From Stromatinia cepivora (taxonomy: Eukaryota; Ascomycota; Leotiomycetes; Helotiales; Sclerotiniaceae): a DNA stretch of 64,000 nt. Below the pieces are notes generated by a model, which ran no database searches, was not told the origin of the DNA, and saw only the letters and a list, made by a program, of their open reading frames with translations. Made by a program: the position numbers and the translations under genes. Of the stretch, positions 11,716 through 24,804 are shown piece by piece (position 1 is the first letter of the stretch; every line of letters begins with the position of its first letter). The stretch spans positions 992,001-1,056,000 of the forward strand of contig RCTD01000023.1 of NCBI GenBank assembly GCA_014898415.1, in the 5' to 3' direction.

Positions 11716-13017
11716 TTATTTCGAATTATCAATTATATTAATAAACAAAGGTAATTCGAATATCTGATCAGAAAAAGAATCGTTATATACTTTGTATAAT
11801 CGATCTAAAGAGAAAATAGAATGAATTTTTATTGTAATCGGGAATTCGAATTTGAAAGAGTTTCTAAATTGATTAATAATCTTGAATCTTTTTTGAATTA
11901 AGAAATCCAATTTCTTGAATAATTTTTGGATAGAATAATTCTTTATATTAAATTATATATAATCTTTGATATTGAAATTGATTTTATATTAATAAGTATT
12001 CGTAGATTTCGATATCTTAATTTGGATATATAATAAACTTTCTTTCATTTATACAAAAGTTAATTTATTATATTTTGTATATATACAGGTATTATATATA
12101 TTTATATTATTTATTAGTTTATTAGTATCTTCCTTTTATTTCTATATATATTTCGGTATATACCCGTATAGGGTTTTGTAAGGTATGAATCCTTCTAAAG
12201 AGTTGTATAAAAGAGTAAATTGTATATAATCTATTATAGATAAGAATTCTGATTAATCGTTTTGATAATAATTAACAAATAGTCTTAATCATTATTGAAG
12301 ATATTAATTATAAATCTCAATTTGATTATTGGTTTGGGGATAATGAATAATGGATAGTTTGAGATCGGTTCCTAGGATTTGGTTGAATTCCTTTTAGAAT
12401 TGTGATATGAATTGAAGGCTACGATCCGATATTATAGTATCAGGGGGATCATAATATTGATATATATAATAGAAATATAATTGTATTTGAGTTCGAATAT
12501 CGATTGATTTATAATAAGGTATAGAGATAGTTTGTTTTGTTAATTGATTAATAATGATTAAAATGTTGTTATATTTATATTTATCCTTATTAAAGCTGTA
12601 GTAATCTATAATAATATATTGCTATATTCGATTAAGAATCGGAAATGGATATAATAAACTAGGGGTATGATTATATAGAACGGAACTGTGTCTGCAGATG
12701 TGATAATTGTGTATATATCTAATTATAATATTATATATTCTGAGCCAATAATATTGTTAAAATAATAAAAGGTAGGTTTTGTTTATATTAGGATAAACAA
12801 TAGAAACAGAATTATAAGCTTCACAAATCAGATAAATTCGAAGATTATCGATATCGGGTATTATTAAATAATTATTATAAAACAAAAAATCATTTTGGAG
12901 TGATATATATTTATAATTTTGAGTAGTTTGCATTCTGAATACTAGTAAATTATCTATAGTTTTATTTGTTTCGATGATACAATTAACTAGATTGAATTGA
13001 GAAACGATTTCATTCAA
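11716..13017 (-). pseudogene. Integrase part of Gypsy copy A pol, broken
   Basis: Two unbroken segments remain on the minus strand. The first, at 12757-13017, carries the integrase zinc-binding region (SLQNDFLFYNN, IPDIDNLRIYLI, VYPNINKTYLLL) and matches 45961-46155 of copy C residue for residue with only conservative losses. The second, at 11716-11910, is the post-integrase segment that precedes the chromodomain. In between the frame is broken by stops. The His ligands of the H2C2 finger are partly replaced (an expected HPGISK segment reads YPNINK), consistent with C-to-T and G-to-A decay. Confidence 0.8.
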
Positions 13018-16000
13018 ATCGATATTAATAATCGTTGTTTTATTTAAATAATACTTTTGTAAGGCTTTTTTTATGATTTCAATATCAATTTGATTATCTT
13101 TAATAAATTATTAAAAACGATTTTTCTTTTTGATATAATTTTGAAGATTCAATTCATCAATTTAATAGATTAAGATGTTAGCGAAAGGGTTATCTTTTTC
13201 AGAATGATATATAATAATGAAATTATAATCGATTAGAATTTTTGTTCAATGAATTTATTGGGTGTTGAAAGTCTTGATAATCATGAAATATTCGAAAGCT
13301 TTATGATCGGTATAAATCTTGATTTTATATAATAAATTAGTGAGTTCTGTTTTCTAATGATTAAAAGATTGAATGATTGATAATATTTTTTTATCATAAA
13401 TTTTATAATTCAATTTAATAGTAATTATAATCTTAAAGAAATAAATTATAAGAAATCAATCTTTATTATATTATTGTGATAATATACTAACAACTATTTT
13501 ATCGGATATATTTATTTCGAGTATACAAAAGAATCGGTAATTATAGTATTACAAAAACAAAGCGGAGATAAGCTTTTTCTTCAAGATATTAAATACATTT
13601 TGGTATATTTTATCAAATACAAACTTAATATTTATTTTAATAAATTCATTAAAAGATTTCATTATTATATTATAATCCTTAATAAATCATTAATAAAAAT
13701 TATAAAAACCAAAAAATAATTAGATCTTTTTTATTATTATCGGAAAAATCCAATTCTCAATTATTTTAATTTTTTTAAGGTTTATTTTTATTTTTTTAAT
13801 AAAGATAATAAAACTTAAATATTTAATGTATATAATATTGAATTCGTATTTCTTGAGATCCGTTTATAAATTAATAGTTTTTAATTGTTTAAAAATTAAT
13901 TTAATATAAATTTAATACTTTTCTTCGTTTTCAGAATAGATTAGAATATTGTCGAGATATATTATACAAAAGATATCTAAATAATCGAATAGAATATCAT
14001 TTATATAATATTAATAGATTATAAAATTATTCATTAATCCGAATAATATAATCTTGTATTTGTATAATTTGTATCAGGTTCGAAAAATAATATACTTTTT
14101 TGAAGCAGGATTCATTTTTATATAATAAAAAGTTTGATGAATATCGAATTTAATAAAAATCTTAGTATTGGAAAACCGAAAAAGCATTTCATTGATTAAA
14201 AGAAAGGGATATCAATTCTTATATATCAAGAAATTCAATAATCTAAAATTTATATAGAACCTCAAATTATTATTGGATTTTTTAACGAATAGAATGAATA
14301 TAGTATAAGGGGTTTGATTAAATTTAATGAAATCTTTATTAAAGTTATCTATAATATATTCTTTAACGATTTCTAATTATTCCAGGGATATCTTGTAAAA
14401 CAAACTATAATATAAAACTTGTTCTTTTTTATCTTTCAATATGATTTTATGATTATAAAATCAATTAGAAAGCAAAATATTTGATTTATACTTAAAAAAA
14501 GCTCGATAATATTATCGATATTCAAATGGTATTTCAGATTCTAAATCGATTTCGATTAATACTCGATCGAATTTCTTTCGAACTTTTGTATTCTTGAATT
14601 CGATTAAGGTAATCAGTATTTTTTCTTTTATATATTATTTATTCTATTGGGAATTTATTATATCATTAAGTTCTTTTAAAATAATAATAAAAAATTCAAT
14701 TTATTTTTTTTTTTATATTCTAATTAGAATTTATCAGATTTGAATATATATAAATTGAAAATTTCAAATGATATATAGGGGAGGTATTTATAGATTTATA
14801 ATAATAATATAATTGATTAAAAAAGAAATAAATTGAATTTGAAAAGAATCAAGATTTCTTCTTTTTCAATAAAAATCTATATTATATTTATATTTAAAGA
14901 TTCTTATTGTATATTATCAATTATAATTGATTTGTTTAATTATAAATCTCTTTGATTCTAATATTCTTCAAATTAATTATTTCGTTGATCAATATTTTAT
15001 TAAACTAATTAATCGATTTTTTATTTATAAAGGGATGATTAAATAATAAAGAGATTATTTGAATAGAAGATAGTATAGAGTTTTTTTTAGATTATTCGAA
15101 ATATCAATTGAAGTAATCGAATTTCGTTTGAATTTTTAATAATTAAAGTTTATCTAAAATAATATTATAATTCTTTAATTCAATAATAAGGAAAGGGATA
15201 AAAGATTGTTTATAATTATTGATTATTAAATTAAAGAATATGAAATAGGTAATAATATAGTCTTGTATATTATTATACCCTTTAACTTCAATTGAAACTT
15301 CAAATAATATAATTCTTAATTTAAATATAAAAAATAAATAAATAAAGAATATAGTATTAATAAAAACGAATTCATTTGCTTTAAAATCAATAAATACTCT
15401 TGATCAATAAATATAATTATTTTTTAAAAGATTATAGGGAAAGGTAAATATTTCTTTTTTTATAAATTTGATTAAATTAAGAAATCTTATATCCTATATA
15501 ATATTTAAAATGAAAACGGAATCTAAATATTTGATTTTAAACACTTTTCTTTTTCTAAACAGGTATTCTATATAACTTCAATTATAGTTTTTGGGTTGAA
15601 ATCTTTTTCAGTATTCCGATATTCTTTAAATTCTTTTGCTTTTTTTTGTACTGTTTCGATCTCATTAAGATTATCGATATAAGGTGTCGATGTATGTATT
15701 ACTTTAAGAAAGAGAAAGGGTAATAAATATTTGAAATTCGAATAATTATTAGGTATAATAGAATTAATATATCTGGAAAGGATATTTTGAAATAGAAATA
15801 GTTTTAGAAATATAGAAATTCCAAAATTGGAATTGTTAAAGTTCCGAAAGGATTATAAAGGATTTATAATAATTATTGATTTGTAAATAATTATAAAGAT
15901 TTTTTGATTAATATAATATCAATTTCGTTTTTATAATGAAATTTTGTTTTGATTTATTTTAATAAATATATTCGCAAATTTTTTTATAATCTTATAATCC

Positions 16001-17247
16001 TTAATAAATATTACTATTGTTTGCAAAAGAAAATCGGAAATCTTTCATTTGAGATTCCTAAATAAAATTTTATCACTGATAATCTTTATTTGAATAATAA
16101 ATAATCTGAACTTCTTATATTATTTTAGAAAATTATTATATTGAATTGTATTAGATATAATCTATATCTTATATTGAAAACAAATATCATCGATTTCGGC
16201 CGGGTTTCGATAGATCATTGTAAACTATTCGATCAATTCAAATATTATAAATCGGGGTACTTATATATAAAAAGTATAACAATATATTTATATTTTCGAT
16301 TTGGTTTGATCGATTATATATATATAATATTGTATTTCATTTTTAAATAATATAATATATAATTCGAATCATTTTATAATCAATAATTATTATAAACTAA
16401 TTTTAGATTCAATATTATTATTAAATTTAATAATAAGATTTATAGGTTTTAATATATATATATTTTATTATGAATTGTAATTAATATAGGAATACAATCT
16501 TGACCAATTAGATCGGTTTTTTTAATAAAGGGACCCCTAATTATTAAATAGATCATCATTTTCTAAAAAGAAAGGAGAATCCTTAAAGAGCCCCAGATAA
16601 TCAAATCGTTTGATTAAAGTTTTCTTTCTTTAACTTTAGGATCTTCAGATTTGCTTGAATAAAAGTTCTTGAATTTCAATTAAAAGAATAAAAGGAATTC
16701 TAGATATTATTATTAATCTGGATATTTATATAAATATCATTTAGAGCTTAAAAGAAGATTACATTATTACAAAATTTGTTATCATTATAATTTTCAATTA
16801 TCGATTCTCCTCTTTCAAATTTATAATCATTATATAGAAATCTTATAATTATAATAATGATTCGAAAGAAACAATTGAATTATTAAGAACATCAATTTTA
16901 TACATTGGAATCTTTTTTTTATCAATCTTCTTTCTTCCAATAATAACATTATCCAATTTTATATTCATATTTTCTTCGAAGGATTATTGAAATAATTAAG
17001 GAAAAGAAAAAAGTTCTTCAAAATATACTTTCGAAGATTCAGAGTATACAAAAGAAAGAGTTCGTTGCATTATGAAAATAATAATATATTTCTAAAAATG
17101 TTTATATCTTCATTGATTAAATCAAAATAGATCTTCTTCCTCTGAATATAACATTTGTAAAAGTTCATCTAAAAAGGTATTATTAAAATGAAATATTATT
17201 TGAAAGATTATCAGATAATTGAATATTTGTAAATGAATTGTAGATAA

Positions 17248-17529
17248 TATAATATACAAAAGTTATAATAAAATTGAATAAACAAAATCAATTATATTCC
17301 TTAGAATCTACAATTAAAAAACTATAATTCGTAAAAAGCGATTAAATATATATATACAAATACCCATTCGTAAACTACAAGATTATGCGTATATATTATT
17401 AGGATCATCATTCTATTATACTAAATCATATAAATCGTAACGTATATACACGGATGATCAGCTCATTAATTGATATAAGAGATAAGAGGTATCATGTGGT
17501 TAGCCTCCTGTGGTTCACGATTCGTGACA
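17248..17529 (-). repeat. 5' LTR of Gypsy copy A (282 bp)
   Basis: It ends on the plus strand with GGTTCACGATTCGTGACA, the reverse complement of the intact LTR start in copy C. Its distal part is AT-shifted. The two LTRs of copy A differ by numerous transitions, as expected when RIP acts on both after insertion. Confidence 0.93.
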
Positions 17530-18136
17530 GTATATCAATTAATTAGATTGTTTAGATCGGTTTAAATGATTTAATTGATTATATTGATTTTATTATTTGG
17601 AATGAGTATAATATATATCAGTCTTTATATTGTAAAGTGGTTAATGAAAGTTATTTAAAAGACTAATAATATTTTTAATTTATATTTTGAATTATTTCAA
17701 TAAATCTTGATAATTTAATTCTTTCTAATGGTTTTATAAAACTATCGGCTAATTATTTATTAATTGATATTTATATTAATTTAATTAGATTTTATTTATT
17801 AAATCTTTAATTAAATAATATTTAGTATTGATATATTTATTTCTATTATGATATATAGGGTTTTATGATATAAATATAACAGTTTTATTATCAGTTTATA
17901 ATGGAAATATATTTTGATTATATTGATTTAATTCTTTCAATATTTTTTAAAGATATATAGCTTTTTTAATGATTAGATTAATAGAAATTAGTTCGGATTC
18001 AATTATATTTTGAATTATTATTGATTGTAATTTAATTTTTCAATTAATTAATTCATTTCTATATATAAATATATAGTCGTTAATAGATCTAATTGATTTT
18101 TTATCTTTTATATAATCTATATTATTATATTCTTTT
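17530..18136 (-). pseudogene. Ty1/Copia RNase H remnant
   Basis: On the minus strand, from about 18.13 kb down to 17.7 kb, the degenerate text DYIKDKKSIRSINDYIF, ELINW, then NPIYHNRNKYINT can be read with a few stops. This matches the order of Copia RNase H motifs: a DKKSTSGYIF-like segment, a SW box, a NPV-x-H-x-RTKHIDI-like segment. Its 5' part would lie to the right, where element L now sits, and is lost. Its 3' part is cut by Gypsy copy A on the left. It is the oldest layer that can be recognised in the block. Confidence 0.7.
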
Positions 18137-20312
18137 TGTGAAAATCACTGGCAAAGAATCAGCTAGTATTTCAATATCATAAAAAAGATCCAGAACTTTT
18201 CATTAATTTTTTAAAACTATTGAAGAATTCTATATATATATATAAATGAAAACTTTTCAAATTAATAAAAAATTTTATTTGATTTTAACTTGCTTTCAGT
18301 ATTCTTTCGAAATATATATATAATTGTAATAGAGCTCTTCTTTTCAAAGCTTTCATTCTCGAAAACTATAATACTTCGAATATTCATCAATAATCTTTCA
18401 AATATCATTCTAATCATTCAATTTCAATCAACTCAATTCCAATCAATTCAATTCCGAAGATCAATCAAGTTCGAAGATCATTCAAATATCGATCCAATTC
18501 GAATATCAGTTCAATTCGAATATCCATCTATAACCTTTCAATCCTTCAATATTTTCAATCTTTCATACAATCTTCAATATCTTTTCAAAGTTTTATTAAC
18601 TTCTATAATAATAATATATTATAATATTTATATTTTCAATTTATAAAATTCAACATTTCTATAACCCTATAATAATTATATTATAATACAAGAATACTAA
18701 AAACCATAATTCTATTTTCCTTGATTTCATTTTGAAATCATTCTTTTTATTCATTTTCGATTCGATTTCGATATTATAACTTTCTTTTCATATTCAATTC
18801 GGTTTCAATAGATAGAATTTTTTGGTTTTCTTTTTCGAATTTCATGATTTTCGAATTTCGAATTTCATATTTCGTATTTCGTATTTCGTATTTCGTATTT
18901 CGTATTTCGTATTTCGTATTTCGTATTTCGTATTTCGTATTTCGTATTTCGTATTTCGTATTTCGTATTTCGTATTTCGTATTTCGTATTTCGTATTTCG
19001 TATTTCGTATTTCGTATTTCGTATTTCGTATTTCGTATTTTATATTTATATTTCGTATTCGGAAAATAGAATTTTCTAATATAATAAATAAAAGATATAT
19101 TATTTCTCCTTTTGAAATCAATATTCTTATTGATTTTTATAATTCTATAAATTCAATAAATAGTAAAGAAAAAGAAATTTAAAATTTAAAATATAAAACC
19201 TATTATTCTAGAAAAATACAAACTTCATTCCTTGAAATCTGAAAAATGATAAAAAATAACAAATTTGCATCAATTTTTTTAAAGAATAATAATTCCAACA
19301 AAACTACAAAACTAATTATATTTCGAAATACTATTTTATCATCTAATCAAATAAACTAATTAATCGATATAAATCCGATTATTTACAATTAATTTTCACT
19401 AATAATTCTTTAAAATCATACAAAAACTAATTTCATCTTTTCTTTTGAAAAAGATTTAAAATATTCTATTAGGATTCTAATTCTATTTATAGAAATTCAA
19501 ACAATACAGCATTTATTATATAAATAGAAAATATCTATTAAAATATTCAATATATAGTTTCTTTTGAATAGTAATATATAATTAGCTCTTTATAATACTC
19601 TTTGAAATATCGAAAGTATTCTACATTTCAATAACTTCAATATTCTTCAATAACTTCAATATTCAGGATTTCCGATAATCATTCGAAAAATTATCGAATA
19701 ATTCTCTACAATTTCAATATTCAAGGTTCCTAATAATTATTCGAAAGAATATCGAATGATTTTCTATTTGCTTTTTCTTTTATAAAATAATTTATATAAT
19801 TTAAAGATGCGCTTTTGATCTTTGTAAAATAAAATGGGATTCGATTTATATAATATATTTATATCTTTCAAATAAATCTTTTCAATTATTTTATTTTATT
19901 TTATTTTATTTTCGATTCGAAAGTTTTTCGTTGAATATCCGAAGGGTTTTCGAAGATTCTTGTCGAGATTAGTTCGAGTATATTTCGAAAGTAAATTCGT
20001 ATAGGTTTCGAAGGGTTTTCGAAGATATATTTCGAGATTCAATTCAAGGGTAAATTCGTATGGATTTCGAAAGGTCAATTCGAAGGTTTTCGAGAGTATT
20101 TTGTATATATTTCGATAGGTTCTGAAAGGGTTCCGATTTTCGAAAAAAAGTGAGGTTATTCCTAATATTAATCGACAAATTATTCTTTAAAATTGAATGA
20201 AAATAATTATGAGAATCATTAGCAAAGAATTGGCTAGTATTTCAATATTATAAAAAAGATCCAAAACTTTTCATTAATTCTTTAAATCTATTGAAGAATC
20301 CTATATATATAT
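18137..20312 (+). mobile_element. Small LTR element L, probably non-autonomous, cut by Copia element I
   Basis: A partly AT-shifted LTR starts TGTGAAAATCACTGGCAAAG at 18137. A second copy starts at 20208 (TATGAGAATCATTAGCAAAG) and runs to 20312, where element I begins. The third, least decayed member of this LTR family is the solo LTR at 22582-22772. The first LTR should end near 18327 if it has the same 191-bp length. The interior of about 1.9 kb shows no reverse transcriptase or integrase. It contains a Gln/Ser/Phe-biased frame (18290-18646), a 7-bp satellite (18868-19035) and AT-rich sequence. The absence of any pol motif and the small size suggest a non-autonomous element. The interior may also have been deleted. 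Confidence 0.7.
18868..19035 (+). repeat. TATTTCG heptamer array, 24 perfect copies
   Basis: Twenty-four exact tandem copies of TATTTCG, with the same unit less perfectly continued on both sides (AATTTCG before, TATTTTA after). It is not decayed like its surroundings, so it expanded after the element was mutated or is constantly homogenised. Long open frames on both strands here (18774-19182) are only repeat translations and are not genes. Confidence 0.97.
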
Positions 20313-20622
20313 TATCACGGGATAGTATAATTACAGAGCACTTTCAGAGATCGTGGAATAGGTAGTATATGTGATTAGTAGAGTAAATAGAATTAAATGA
20401 TTTGCCCTTGATTATATGGATCGAAAATTATATATATAGAATAAATAAATGATTATTTAATCAATGAATATTTCGATGAAATTAAATCTTTATTTATTAA
20501 TATATCAGAATCATTTTATTAATTAAAAAGATTGATAAAGTTTAGAAGATTCTTTATTCTGATTGGAAAGTATATTTTTGATTTTTTGTAAGATATAAGA
20601 GATTGTAAGGTTTTTTGTAATA
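20313..20622 (-). repeat. 3' LTR of Copia element I (310 bp), decayed
   Basis: The first 100 bases still match the solo LTRs at 26490, 30730 and 40890 (TATCACGGGATAGTAT, CAGAGCACTTTCAG). The far end has changed from GGGCTTTCCGTGACA to GGTTTTTTGTAATA by transitions only. Confidence 0.85.
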
Positions 20623-22581
20623 TACTTTTTAGATCGAAAAATGATTTGTAATAAATAGAAAGATATAAAAAATAGTGATTTATATAATTTGTAAAAATAT
20701 ATATAAAATGATTATAGATAAATATTAATAAAGAAATAATATAATATATAAATCTGAAATGATTTTGATAATTTTGGAATAGAAGAGAATTTGATTATAT
20801 AAAAATTACAAATATTTTTTGATTTTGAATAATAAAAATAAAGTTTTTTATTGAAAAAGTATAGAAGAATGATCGATTTTGTAATATAATAATTGAAAAT
20901 ATTTATAATTATTAGAATATAATATATTGATTGTGATAATAAAATAAAATATATAAATTTTTAAAAATATATAAATAGTTTCTTTATATTTTTTTTAATT
21001 AAGTTTTTATTAATTATTATTATATTTAAGATTTCGAAGATTAAAAAGATTAAATAAATGAATTTCAATTGTATTAAATAAATAATAATTGAGAAAAAGA
21101 TTTTGAGAAAATTAAATATAAAAAAGGATTTTAGTATTTTTTTAAGGGATTAGTAAATCAAATAAAAAGAATTAATGAATTCGATATAAATATTGAATTA
21201 AGATATCGATTTTTAGAAGTATAATTTAATTAAATTTATTTTTAGATTAATCTGTTATTAATTATTTCAAAGATTGTTTTCTTTTGTAAAAGGAATTGTT
21301 ATTTATTGTAATGAATTATTTGTTATAAATCTGAATAGTAATTTGAAAATAGATTTTGTTTTTGAATTCTGTTATATAATTGAAAAGTTTTATTAATTCT
21401 ATATTTATAATTATTAAAACAAAAGTCATTCAATAAAAAAGAAAAGAAAAAAAGGATTTCTTTATTTGATAATAACAATAATCCGTTCAATCCTTTAATG
21501 TTAGATTTTTTAGATAATGAATTAAATGAAAAAGAGAAAAAGAAAATATTATCGAAAATTATTGGCTTTTTGATTAAAACAAGAAATAAAAAGAATTGTA
21601 AAAAAAAAAGAATGATTATCTATATATTCGATATATAAAATCATTAATCATTAGAAGATATAATTTCTTTACCGAATATTTTATTAATTCTTCTAAATCG
21701 AATAATTATCAATATTGAAATTGTAATATTCATTTGTATATTCTCTTATTAATCTTCTTTTATTCTTTAATAGATTATTATATTATTATTCATTAATAAA
21801 ATTCAAAAATAAGTTCTTTGTTTATTTTTTATTTTTATAATTTAAACAAGGATATAGAATTATAATAAAAATGATATTGAAGATTAAAGAAAAAAGAAAA
21901 ATTGTTTTTTTGCTTTTATATTATTGTTCCTCTTTTTTTTGTTATATTATTTATTAAAATCTTCAAAAGATCGAATGAAAGAAATATATTATAATTTCAG
22001 AAAGCGATAACAAAAATAAAAAAGAAAAAGTGATAAATAAAAAAAGAAGAAAAGAACGAATAATATATTCAAAGAAAAGAAAAAAAAAAGGATAATCCTT
22101 TGATTTTTGTAATATTAATAATATTAATAATTTTGATTATTCCAATTATTTTTTGTTTATTAATTGTTATAAATAATCCTAGAATTCTTTTATTTAAATT
22201 TTAAATTATTGAATTTAAAAAGAAATTTATTCTTCTTCGAAAATAGAAAAATAAAAAGTAAAAAAAGGATCGATTTTGATTGTTTTTTATTTTTTGATAA
22301 ATATAGAATACAAGAATTGGAATATATTGTAGAAAAATATAATAATTTGGGATATCAAATAGGATTTATTTTATTTATACTAAAAAGAAGAATTACAAAT
22401 TCTAGATTATCATTATTCAAGTTTTATAATCCAAATTGTTATTATTCAAACTTTATAATTCTATTGTTTATATTTTATAGATTAAAAAGAGATCGGAAAT
22501 ATTCGAACTTTTGTTTTATAAAGTTTTTAATGAATCTATTAATAATTATATTAATGATTAGTAAATAAATTATATAAAAAT

Positions 22582-22772
22582 TGTTACGAACCTCAACTAC
22601 GAAACTAGGGCTAGCCGAAAGCGGACCGAATTGTACACTAGTTTGAAGAGTTTTCACCTATATAGAGGGGGAATTCTTCAATACAATTAGAAAAAGTAAT
22701 GAAAAGTTTTGATTCTAAACCCAAACCTATTGTTATTCGAAGATTAACCGATTCTTTGCTATGATTCTCACA
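22582..22772 (-). mobile_element. Solo LTR of the L family (191 bp) inside Copia element I
   Basis: It starts TGTTACGAACCTC and ends GATTCTCACA on the plus strand, and is flanked by a perfect 5-bp duplication AAAAT (22577-22581 and 22773-22777). Removing it joins sequence that matches element D without gap. It keeps a far higher GC content (for example TAGGGCTAGCCGAAAGCGG) than its host, so it escaped RIP or came later. Its reverse complement gives the L-family LTR start TGTGAGAATCATAGC. Confidence 0.88.
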
Positions 22773-24522
22773 AAAATTCTCTTTTGAATATTCTTGATAT
22801 AATTATATATTTTAGATATCAATATAATATAGTTTCGTAATGATCCGTTCGTTTTTATCGATTATCAATTTGATCGTTTATTGATTATTATAAAAGATCA
22901 TTACAAATTCTTTTATTATTAAATCGATCTTTTTTAAGAAACATAGAATTATTATAATTTCTTTTGATATATATTCGATTTTAAGAAGTTCTATTTCAAT
23001 AATCGAAATAATTATAATATTCTGCTTAAAAGTTTTCTATATAATTAAATCATTAAAAAGGGATATAATGTATCTTTGAAATGATTGATAAATATTTGAA
23101 TCATTTATAAAAAAAGTATTTAAAAAGATAAGAAATTATGGTATTTGATTATCATTATATTAGATTATAAGAAACCTTATGTTCTAGAGATATTATAAAT
23201 AATAATTAATAGCTTTTGTATAATTATTTAATAAATTAATCAAATAATAACTCAATTATAAAACAAAGAATAATATATTCACTTTTATAATAATTACAAT
23301 ATATAATATTGATTCTACTTTCTCTTAATATATTTTAATAATATATACAGAAATTTAACCCTGATTTTTCCGAAATACTATTATTAAAAACAATATACTT
23401 ATTATTTCATTTATTACTTTGAATTTCTTAACAATCTTTTCAATATATATATTATAAACTAACTACAACTTTTTCTTCAATCGATTACAGAATATACATA
23501 TATCTAAAAACTATTTAATATTTCTTAAATCTTATAATTTATATATAACTTTAATTCCTTTAATGATTTTTGTAATAATTAATTCTTTTTTCTTATAATA
23601 AATAATCTGAATATTATTTACAAAGAAAAGAATCATAACAATATACTTTAGATTAATATATAAATATAATTCCTTTTTATATTATACCAATCTCAGTTTT
23701 TCGAATATCCAAATAAAATTCCTAAATTATATAATTAAAGAATCTTATAAACTATACAAAGTTCATTCGATTATAATATTTTTATTTGGGATTTTATATT
23801 TATTAAATAAATAATATATAACTAAAATATTAAAAGAATTATACAAAATATTAGCAAAGATATTAATTATATTATATTATTTAATTTCGAAATTGTATTT
23901 AATAATAATTATTATTACAATTCGAAATAATCGATCTATTAATATAACAATATAAATAATCTTAATAATACTTTTAATCTAAAAATCTTTTTATATTACT
24001 AAATATAAACAATAACAAATAATTAAATCTTAATTATTATATTTATATATAAATATTTATTAAAAAAATCGATTTTGTAAATTCCAATCCAGAATCGATT
24101 TCATATTAGATTTTCCTAATCTTAAAATTATTAATTTCAAAATTACAATTCTATTTAAACTAATATCTTATTTGATGATTTTCTAATTGATAATAAAAAC
24201 AAAATAACTTTAGAATTATAAATATATAAATTCGAAGAAGTAATATTGTTTATAATCTATTGATTATAGATTAAATGAAAAATAATAATGATTTTGTTTC
24301 AATTCTAATAATGATTATATTATAAACTATCACAAATTGAAAACATTCCTTTATATCATTCATTCCTTATTGATTAAATCAAAATATAAAATGAAAATTG
24401 TTTAAATAAAATAAACTTATTAAATTCGTTCTTTGAAATATAACAATTTCTATATAAAATTCAATATTAAGATCATTTTCTTAATAATATTATTATATGT
24501 ATAATTGTCTTTATATATATAT

Positions 24523-24804
24523 TGTGACGCACAAGAGCCGTAGTAGAGCTGAATAAACAAGATTAATTATATTCCTTAGAATCTACAATTGAAGAATTAT
24601 GGTTTGTAAGGAGCGATTAGATATATATATACAAATATCTATTCGTAAACTGCGGGACTATGTGTATACATTATTAGGGTCATTATTTTACTATACTAAA
24701 TTGTATAAATTATAATATATGTGTATAGATGATCAATTTATCAATTGATATAGAAGATAAAAGATATTATATGATTAATCTTCTATAATTCATGATTTAT
24801 GATA
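24523..24804 (-). repeat. 3' LTR of Gypsy copy B (282 bp)
   Basis: The plus-strand start TGTGACGCACAAGAGCCG is intact, while the other end has decayed to TTTATGATA. It aligns without gaps to the other family LTRs. The partner LTR lies 24 kb away and is itself split by Copia D. Confidence 0.93.

Larger units (their letters stand above)
10489..17529 (-). mobile_element. Ty3/Gypsy (chromovirus-type) retrotransposon, copy A, structurally complete, RIP-degraded
   Basis: This 7041-bp element lies in reverse orientation and has 282-bp LTRs at 10489-10770 and 17248-17529. In the minus-strand direction the LTR starts TGTCACGAATCGTG and ends GTGCGTCACA, as in copy C. In the 17248-17529 LTR the far end is worn from TGTGACGC to TATAATAT. 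Minus-strand remnants read, 5' to 3': gag (about 16.4-15.5 kb), protease and reverse transcriptase with the catalytic motif seen as YLDN near 13.95 kb, RNase H, an H2C2 integrase zinc-finger region (12757-13017, with a mostly intact frame), the integrase core, and the C-terminal region before a chromodomain (11716-11910, IHSIFSLDRLYKVYND). Stops are mostly Trp codons turned into TAA/TAG/TGA. The flanks GTTTA and GTATA differ at one base, so the 5-bp target duplication is imperfect. No functional protein is expected. Confidence 0.93.
20313..24522 (-). mobile_element. Large Ty1/Copia element I, 3' part (continues at 57301-59486)
   Basis: This is a reverse-orientation copy of the family represented by element D. 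Its 3' LTR is 20313-20622 (plus-strand start TATCACGGGATAG). The sequence then follows, in reverse complement, D from its right LTR back to about position 52.92 kb of D. At 24523 it is interrupted by Gypsy copy B; the same sequence resumes at 57301, after the TATAT target duplication. Pol remnants on the minus strand include the Copia RNase H end (22475-22657, KQKFEYFRSLFNL-like). Plus-strand frames at 21.5-22.6 kb are the partner of the antisense frame in D. AT bias is extreme and no frame is functional. Confidence 0.85.

Noticed and set aside
10484..17534. Perfect target duplication for Gypsy copy A
   Set aside because: The flanks are GTTTA and GTATA; the mismatch is a transversion that RIP does not explain, so I report it only as imperfect.
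18868..19035. Regular repeat as a CRISPR array
   Set aside because: The units are 7 bp without spacers, and the host is a fungus.
18774..19182. Three overlapping long open frames on both strands
   Set aside because: They are translations of the TATTTCG heptamer array; a 7-bp unit without stop words stays open in several frames.
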